From Furcasterigmium furcatum (lineage: Eukaryota; Ascomycota; Sordariomycetes; Glomerellales; Plectosphaerellaceae), in contig BCIA01000004.1 of the NCBI GenBank assembly GCA_001599815.1, forward strand, positions 2,862-66,861: 64,000 bases of DNA, written 5' to 3'. Of this stretch, positions 57,343 through 64,000 are shown piece after piece (position 1 is the first letter of the stretch; each line of letters opens with the position of its first letter). A program made the translations under genes and the position numbers. The notes beneath the pieces are model-generated. The model ran no database searches and was not told the origin of the DNA. It was given only the letters and a program-made list of their open reading frames with translations.

Positions 57343-58908
57343 CTAAAGGCGGTTCCCCAAGTTGACATGAACAGCCTTGATCTGCGTGTACGCTTCGAGC
57401 CCCGCCTCGCCGAGTTCCCGGCCGATGCCACTCTGCTTCACGCCGCCAAAAGGAATCCTTGGATCGCAATCCTGGCTGCTGTTAATCCAAACCATCCCAG
57501 ACTCGATGTCGGATGCCACACGATGGGCCACCTCAAGGTTCATTGTGAAAACTGCGGCGCCAAGGCCGTAGACGGAGTCGTTTGCTAGCCGTACCGCCTC
57601 GCTCTCTTCGCCGAACTTCACGATGACGGCCACGGGCCCGAAGATCTCATCTTTCCAGATACTCATCTCAGGTGTCACATCAGCAAAGACGGTAGGTGCG
57701 ACAAAGTATCCCTTCCCGGTCTCGTTGATTGTCACCGGCTTGCCGCCGGTAAGGACGCGGGCACCGGAGGACCGGCCGGCTTCGATGTACGAGATGATGC
57801 GGTCTCGTTGGGCTCCGGAGACCTGGGGTCCCTGGAAAGCGTCAACATCCCACTGTGTTCCGATCTTATTAGCCTCAACGCGAGCGACGAAGGCGGAAAC
57901 AAAGGCGTCGAAGATATCGGCGTGGACGAGGAGACGCGAGGTGGCGGTACAGATCTGGCCTTGGTTGGACATGATACCAAAATGCGCCCACCGGACGGCT
58001 TGCTCAAGGTCTGCGTCGGGGAACACAAGGAGTGGCGACTTTCCGCCGGTCTCAAGGGAGATATTCTTCAGGGAGCCCGCCGCGAGGGCCATGATATGAG
58101 TCGCGGTAGCCGTGCTACCTGTGAAGGCGACCTTGTCGACGAGAGGGTGCGAGACAAGCGCGGGGCCGGCTTTAGCCCCGAGACCGTTGATGAGATTGAC
58201 GACACCCGGGGGGAAGCCAGCCTCGCGGACAAGGCGGGCGAGAATGAGCAAGCTCAGAGGGGTCTGCTCGGCAGCCTTGAGGACGACGGCATTACCACAT
58301 GCGAGGGCCGGTCCGAGCTTCCAGGTGGCCATAGAGAGAGGGTAGTTCCAGGGAATGATTTGTGCAACTACTCCGATCGGCTGCCGGAGGGTGTAGGCGA
58401 GCTTGCCAGGGATGCTGGTGATGGTTTGGCCGACAACCTTGTCGCCCCAGCCGGCGTAGTAGCGGATAGTCGTAATTGCTTCGACGAGATCACCCTCAAG
58501 AGCCTCGTTGTAGGTTTTACCTTGAGGATGTAAGTATTGATTAGCCTTTCCGGTTGAACTCTGATGAAGAGAGAACTCACCGTTATCCCATGCATCTACC
58601 GTCGCCAGGAGCTCCTTGTTCTCCTCGAGCAGGTCGGCCAGCCGAGCAAGAAGCGAGCCACGGTCTGTTGCAGAGAGGCCCTTCCACGCGGGGTTTCGCA
58701 TAGCGGCGTACGCTGCCTTGACCGCTCGATCGACATCTTCCTCGCCGGCTGCCTGCACCGTGGCGATGTCGAGTTCTGTGGCGGGGTCGACTGAGGTAAT
58801 GGTCTCACCTGCAAGGGATGAGACGAACTCGTTGTTGATGAACAGGCCCAGGGGCTGAGTCCACGTCTGTCCGTTTGGCGCCTTGAGCTGTGTCTCGAGG
58901 TTGGCCAT
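57343..58908 (-). CDS. Aldehyde dehydrogenase (NAD(P)+), 501 aa
   Basis: Exons 58908-58581 and 58520-57343; intron 58580-58521 (60 bp, GTGAGT). Start MANLETQLKAPNGQTW is preferred over an upstream in-frame extension, which includes a (TG)n repeat. IPWNYPLSM, AFTGSTATA, the active-site Glu in LETGGKSP and Cys in SNQGQICTATS are all present, as is EIFGPV. Cytosolic class aldehyde dehydrogenase; substrate specificity (acetaldehyde, betaine or amino aldehydes) is not evident. Intact. Confidence 0.92.
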   Translation of the reverse strand: MANLETQLKAPNGQTWTQPLGLFINNEFVSSLAGETITSVDPATELDIATVQAAGEEDVDRAVKAAYAAMRNPAWKGLSATDRGSLLARLADLLEENKELLATVDAWDNGEFSLHQSSTGKANQYLHPQGKTYNEALEGDLVEAITTIRYYAGWGDKVVGQTITSIPGKLAYTLRQPIGVVAQIIPWNYPLSMATWKLGPALACGNAVVLKAAEQTPLSLLILARLVREAGFPPGVVNLINGLGAKAGPALVSHPLVDKVAFTGSTATATHIMALAAGSLKNISLETGGKSPLLVFPDADLEQAVRWAHFGIMSNQGQICTATSRLLVHADIFDAFVSAFVARVEANKIGTQWDVDAFQGPQVSGAQRDRIISYIEAGRSSGARVLTGGKPVTINETGKGYFVAPTVFADVTPEMSIWKDEIFGPVAVIVKFGEESEAVRLANDSVYGLGAAVFTMNLEVAHRVASDIESGMVWINSSQDCDPRIPFGGVKQSGIGRELGEAGLEAYTQIKAVHVNLGNRL

Positions 58909-58937
58909 CTTTACTGACTGTCGGAAGACGTAAAAGG

Positions 58938-58964
58938 CTGTGTGTGTGTGTGTGTGTGTGTGTG
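58938..58964. repeat. (TG)n microsatellite
   Basis: About 13 TG units in the 5' flank of the aldehyde dehydrogenase gene, 30 bp from its ATG, so it may lie in the 5' UTR. Confidence 0.85.
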
Positions 58965-59854
58965 TCAAAGGGTAACAGCTGCTTCTGCTCTCATGTGCCG
59001 CAGTTATCATCAATGTGGCCCGGCCGGACCCAAAGCACGGCATTATCATGGCCCCAGAGTTCAGATTCATTCAGAGTAGGAAGATCCAGGGCATCCATCT
59101 CAGCGGGTTGCATCACCCCACTTGCCAGTCCTGGATATCTTTGGGCAACCGATGATCCGAAACATCGGCGTGTGTGCCGATTGAGCGTGCCGCATTCCGT
59201 CGGTCCACCTGCCCAATTCAAGATATGCTGGATGCCTGAGAGATAGGTAGCTCCCCCGGAGAACAATCATATCTTGAACCTCGGGCATCATCTCATGCCT
59301 GTTCCGCACTAGTGCATCATTGGAGTGGTTGCGCCGCGGTTAGTTTCCTCTTCCGCCGGTCTATTGCGCCGACACCGGCAGCCCAAACTCCTCGTCCCGA
59401 CTAAAGGAGAGGGGATCTAAACTGGCTGATAGAGGTATCAAGCCCTCACAGACACCCAGAGGTTATGACCTAGAAGTGGCAACTCATGCCGAAAGAAGGG
59501 TTCCATGGACGCATGGCTGTGCTTCCGCTTCACTAGCCCCGCAGATCGGCCCTGGCGTCGACTTGCACTCCGTAGGCCGCTTGTTCTGCTGCGCGCATGA
59601 AGTCAAGTCGCATACGAGTGGTCTAATGACTGAATTTGGTTTCTCATTCTGTACACGTGCCGCCCAGTCTCAGCCTGTGGTGGTGGTCTCAAGTGACCCA
59701 GAGAGGGGTTCCGAATCCGGGGCGGAAGCCCGACGCCTACATATCTCCCCATTGCCATCCGGATAGCGGTCGGCATTGAGCGCACCAACAGAGTCTCTCG
59801 TATTATTCCCACTATTCAAGCACTCCTACTCTTGTTCTCTCATCGGCTTTGACG
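58965..59854. other. Intergenic, no gene seen
   Basis: Divergent region between the aldehyde dehydrogenase and the amino-acid-oxidase-like genes. Confidence 0.5.
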
Positions 59855-61173
59855 ATGGTCGTCAACATTGTGGTCCTGGGGTAAGCAAGCGACGCCGAAT
59901 GTATCGGGCAAACCCGACAGGAATGAAATGCTGACTGACAATCACAGCGCGGGCGTCTCAGGCTTGACTTCGGCCTTGCAGCTGGCTAAGGACCCCGGAT
60001 ACTCGATCACAGTGATCGCCAAGTACATGCCTGGCGATTACAGCGGCGAGTACGCTTCCCCGTGGGCGGGCGCCAACTTCCAGCCGTACGTCGCCATCAT
60101 CCCTGAAGTCCCTCAGGACTACTCCAGAGCTTCTAGAGACTGAAATTATCATGTTAGATTCTCCCCGGAGACGGACTGTAGATGGGAGGAGCGTTCATGG
60201 CCGGAAATGGCACGATTAGCCAGAAGCGTCCCGGAGGCTGGCATCCATTTTCAACGTGCGTCTTTCTCCTCCTCTTGCGTTTAGTACGTTTTTCCTGGAG
60301 AGTCGAACCCAAGGCTCTGACAGTCTAGCAGCCAGTCAGATCTTGCGCCGCCAAAAGGACGCTGACAGCGGTGCCACGTCGTTCGACTCCATGTTCATTC
60401 ACAACCCTTGGTACCAGCGTCTCTTCCCGGACTTTCGTGAGCTATCCCAGGAAGAGCTGCCCGATAGCGTCACCTCCGGGTGCCAGTTCACCGGCATTTG
60501 CATCAACACGGCGATCTACCTGCCGTGGTTGGTTGGCCAGTGCCGGAAGCTTGGCGTCATCTTTCGACGCGGCGACGTGGAACACATCAGCGAACTGCAG
60601 CGAATGCACCACACCGGCGGCAAGGTTCAAGTTATTGTAAATTGCTCCGGCCTGGGCGCGAAGACGCTCGGTGGAGTCGCGGACCAGGACATGACTCCCA
60701 TTCGAGGTCAGATTGTCCTCGTGGAGAACGAGTCGCCGTCCATGTACAACATCTCCGGCACCGATGACGGAGAGGACGAGGTTTCGTATGTCATGACACG
60801 AGCCGCGGGTGGTGGCACGGTGCTCGGCGGCACGTATCAGAAGGGAAACTGGGACACGAACGCGGACCCGAACATGACGGAGCGCATTATCCGGAGAGCC
60901 GTAGCCCTCCGGCCCGCCATGGCGGGCGGGAAGGGAATCGGGGGCATCAAGGTCATCAGGACATCCGTCGGTCTCCGGCCGTACAGGAAGTCTGGCGTGA
61001 GAGTAGAGGCTGATCTGGAAACCTGCGCCAATGGGACCTTGGTCGTCCACAACTACGGTCACGCCGGATGGGGGTATCAGGGGTCATATGGCTGCGCCGA
61101 GCACGTCGTGGAGCTTGTGACTGCGTATACGCAGGGAATGACAGACCCAAAGTGGCCCATGTCCAAGCTGTAA
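59855..61173 (+). CDS. D-amino-acid-oxidase-like FAD enzyme, peroxisomal, 368 aa
   Basis: Exons 59855-59880, 59948-60085, 60158-60255 and 60329-61173 with introns of 67-73 bp. The joined N-terminus MVVNIVVLGAGVSGLTSALQ holds the FAD-binding GxGxxG; YASPWAGANFQP is the DAO active-site block. VNCSGLGAKTLGGV and IRGQIVLV follow, and HNYGHAGWGYQGSYGCAE is the DAO C-terminal signature. The last residues are SKL, the type 1 peroxisomal targeting signal. The enzyme oxidises D-amino acids, or D-aspartate, to keto acids, ammonia and hydrogen peroxide. Intact. Confidence 0.9.
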
Positions 61174-62331
61174 TTCGGGATTCAATCTACGATCGAGTAC
61201 CCATCAATCGAAAGAACAGAGTGGCTGAAATTATCATCGGAGGTTGTCCTACACTCGATATTGTCTGCGTCGGTCTCTCTTACACCTGTCTGTTCGCTCA
61301 GCCTCGGCCTTGGCAACCCGTAATTCCAAGGAACGGAGTTGCAAGACACAAACCCGGTCTAGCTGAATTACTTTCCATGTCAGCGTCTGTGAGAACTCTT
61401 CAAATTTGATCCAACAATTCTTTGACTTGTCTCGAACCCAGCGAGAACTTGTATCGATTTCCTTATAGGCAACAAGACATTATTTCATTCTTGTTAAGTT
61501 TCTGCCCAAGAAACATCTCCAAGTCGGCCCAAAGACGGCCAGTTCCTTAGCCAGGTACAGCTCCCCTCCACAGCGGTTGCTCCAAGCCAATGCGCTCTCT
61601 TGTGCTAGTTCTAATTCTAATTTCTACAACTTCATCCGCTGCAATAGCTCTGAAGTTACCGCGGAGGACTTCCTGAAAATACGATAAGCCACGAGGCGCT
61701 CATTCGTATGGAGCATATCGCATGGGCTGGGTTGAGTAAGTAAGACGACGGCTATAAATTCGCTCGGCTGATCCGAATGCGTAGTAGTTGATAGGCATTT
61801 CGGTAAATAAGTTAAAGTACTTACTTATCTATGTACCGGGGAAGATAACGCGGTAAAACCATTCCGGCCCTGGCCTACCTCTGGTGTCACGCCCGGCGGG
61901 CTGAGTCGTCCGTAGTGCCCAGTAGTCAGAATAGATACGAAAAGGGTGCGGGTCTAGGCGGCGTTACTCATCTAGACCGCGCGCCGCTTATGCTTCTTTC
62001 GAGAAAGTTTCCGCGAGGGAATCCAAGACACCTTACTCAGGAAGAGACTATCCTACTACTAGCAGCACGACAGCGGCGCCCGTAATTGATCCTTGCTTAT
62101 CTTTGTCTCCACTCAAGAACGGATTTACCCCATGGGGGACCCGACAAGCTCAGTTTCCTCTCCTAACAAGGTTCCGAGTTTCAGTTTCTAAAGGAAAGGC
62201 TCATTCACCTCCCTGGTCATCCCTGTGTCTGATACCTTTAATAGCAGACAAATTCTATTCTTTCTACAAACCCAAATTTCTCCTGGAACTCATATTCTCG
62301 CCCATATCCCGCCTCGGCCTCGATTCTCACC
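61174..62331. other. Intergenic, no gene seen
   Basis: About 1.1 kb; no frame with features. The right part is the transporter promoter. Confidence 0.5.
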
Positions 62332-64000
62332 ATGCCTGAACCTCTCAAGACTGAACAAAAGTCCTCAGACTTGGACATGGAAAGCATGCAACCCAATATC
62401 TCCCACGCGCTCGGGACGGTTAGCGATACTCCTCACAAGATGACCATCCAACATGATGCTGTCTTTGGAGACATCACTGAAGGGGGTCCAAACTACCGCA
62501 ATGTGAGTGGCAAACAGGGACGAAAACACCATAACAACAAGCCGCCCTACATCGCATATGTCTGGTCTTGCTGGACTAACGTAATCTCTGTGGCCAGGTT
62601 GGATGGATCGGAACGACGGCCCTGATGATGAAGACCCAAATTGGGCTTGGGGTGCTATCTATGCCGGTTGTCTTTGGCACCTTTGGAATCATCCCTGGCA
62701 ACATCGTACTCGTCATAGTCGCCGCCGTGACAACGTGGTCGAACTACATGGTCGGCGTCTTCAAGCTTAACCACCCCGAAGTGTACGGCATCGACGACGT
62801 TGGTCGCATGCTCTTTGGCCGTATTGGATACGAAATCTTCGGCGCCGTATACTGTCTGAGTAAGTCGGGCACCTCCCGAATCCTTTCTCGGCGTCGTGTC
62901 GAGTGCGCTTGGCATGCTGCTGGGCGATGCCTTTGGACTCTTCCCTGATCTAACTCAACGCGTCTTAGACTTCACGATGGTCAGTGGCTCGGCTATGATC
63001 AGCATCTCGGTTGCGCTCAACGCCCTCTCGGAGCACGGAGCCTGCACGGCTGTCTTCGTTGCTGTTGCGGCCATCGTGTGCTTCGTCCTCTCAAGCATCC
63101 GGACTCTAGCTCGCATCAGCGCTCTGGCTTGGATTGGGACCGCATGCATTATCACTTCTGGTGCGCTATTTTTATTCCAACCGTCCCGTTTTCTACCTCC
63201 TCTACAAGATTAGAGCTAACTGTGAATGTACCCAGTCTTCATCGTAGCTATTGCTGTCAGCCTCCAAGAACGCCCTACCGCAGCGCCGGCTACGGGAATC
63301 TGGGTATCGGACTATAAGCTGGTTAACCGTCCTTCTTTCACTGAAGCTATGTCGGCCGTATCAACGCTCATATTCACTTATGCGGGGACCGCGGCCTTCT
63401 TCAATCTAGTGGCTGAGATGCGAGAGCCCAGATTGTACACCCGGGCTCTCAGTGCCTGTCAGGTTTCTGTCACGGCTGTCTACATCGTCGTCGGCACCCT
63501 CGTGTACTACTTCTGCGGCTCTTACGTCGAGACGCCAGCCCCAGGATCAGCTGGGCCCCTGATCAAGAAGGTAGCGTATGGCATTGCGCTACCTGGGCTC
63601 ATGGTTTCATGTGTATTGTTGGCTCACGTAAGGCCTCAAGCTCTACCTCTATTCATGACATGTAATCAACTAACAAAGTACGTATGGACTTAGTTGCCCG
63701 CCAAGCACATCTTCGTCCGCATCCTCAGGGGCTCAAAACACCTCACATCAAATACCCTCACACACTGGGCTACCTGGCTGAGCTCCACTTTCGCGGTCTC
63801 GTTGTCCGCGTATCTGATCGCCAGTGGAATTCCTAACTTTGGAAGCCTCGTGGCGCTTGTCGGCGCCTCCCTATCAACGTTGCTGACTCTCCAGCCGTAC
63901 GGCGGCATGTGGTTCTATGACAACTGGCGGATGAGGGGAGAAAGTCGGACTGTCCGCTGGTGGGTCATGGCCGCCTGGAGCACCTTCATGATCGTCGGTG
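62332..64000 (+). CDS. Amino-acid transporter (AAAP/Aa_trans family), partial at right edge
   Basis: Exons 62332-62502, 62598-62859, 62969-63160, 63236-63627 and 63694 onward, still open at the window edge. Introns are 66-109 bp. A soluble, charged N-terminus precedes VGWIGTTALMMKTQIGLGVL, the first segment of fungal AAAP transporters. Other blocks are FGRIGYEIFGAVYCL, ALNALSEHGACTAVFVAV, YAGTAAFFNLVAEMREP and PAKHIFVRIL. About nine membrane segments are visible. Likely imports neutral amino acids at the plasma membrane. It lies downstream of a D-amino-acid-oxidase-like gene in the same direction. Confidence 0.88.

Noticed and set aside
58909..59070. Upstream in-frame extension of the aldehyde dehydrogenase
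   Set aside because: It would translate the TG microsatellite; MANLETQ at 58908 is the family-like start.

Overview
The window is nuclear DNA of a filamentous ascomycete (Pezizomycotina, most likely a plant-associated Sordariomycete). The evidence is short GT-AG introns of about 44-150 bp in nearly every gene, fungal-only families (Zn2Cys6 regulators, Pth11-like rhodopsin receptor, LysM and WSC proteins, CBM1, DUF7704, peptidase inhibitor I78, FluG/DUF3435) and a clear trace of repeat-induced point mutation (RIP, C-to-T in CpA). Gene models were built by eye from splice sites and conserved residues.

Left third (1-20 kb), damaged. It opens with the 3' end of a probable LINE-type retroelement ORF (1-582), a short tandem repeat and about 1.7 kb of TA-rich RIP-degraded DNA with two diverged 245-bp direct repeats. 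One apparently intact hypothetical gene (3008-4252) follows. Then comes a chitin-related block in which every gene is broken: a killer-toxin-like GH18 chitinase (minus), a divergent LysM protein, a LysM-WSC protein, a LaeA-like methyltransferase, a FluG/DUF3435 tyrosine-recombinase-like gene (minus) and an ankyrin gene (minus). Nearly all premature stops are TAG or TAA codons explicable as CAG to TAG, CAA to TAA or TGG to TAG, the CpA to TpA changes expected from RIP. The DUF3435 gene points into the chitin block, the layout expected of a Starship 'captain' with cargo; that is a hypothesis.

Middle (20-32 kb). There is a small secreted protein, an unrecognised 212-aa protein, and a maltose-type cluster: Zn2Cys6 regulator (broken), MFS sugar permease and, divergent from it, a GH13 alpha-glucosidase. 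A DUF7704 membrane protein follows.

Right half (32-64 kb), mostly intact catabolic and secreted-enzyme genes: amidase, type-B carboxylesterase, GH28 polygalacturonase, Pth11-like receptor, ureidoglycolate lyase, short-chain dehydrogenase with a divergent Zn2Cys6 regulator, I78 inhibitor, CBM1 beta-helix protein, ADGF/CECR1-type adenosine deaminase, aldehyde dehydrogenase, peroxisomal (SKL) D-amino-acid-oxidase-like enzyme and an amino-acid transporter running off the right edge. Two relics lie between them: the C-terminus of an NCS1 permease and of a GH3 beta-glucosidase. The set suggests plant cell-wall breakdown together with purine and amino-acid nitrogen scavenging. No tRNA, rRNA or CRISPR was seen.
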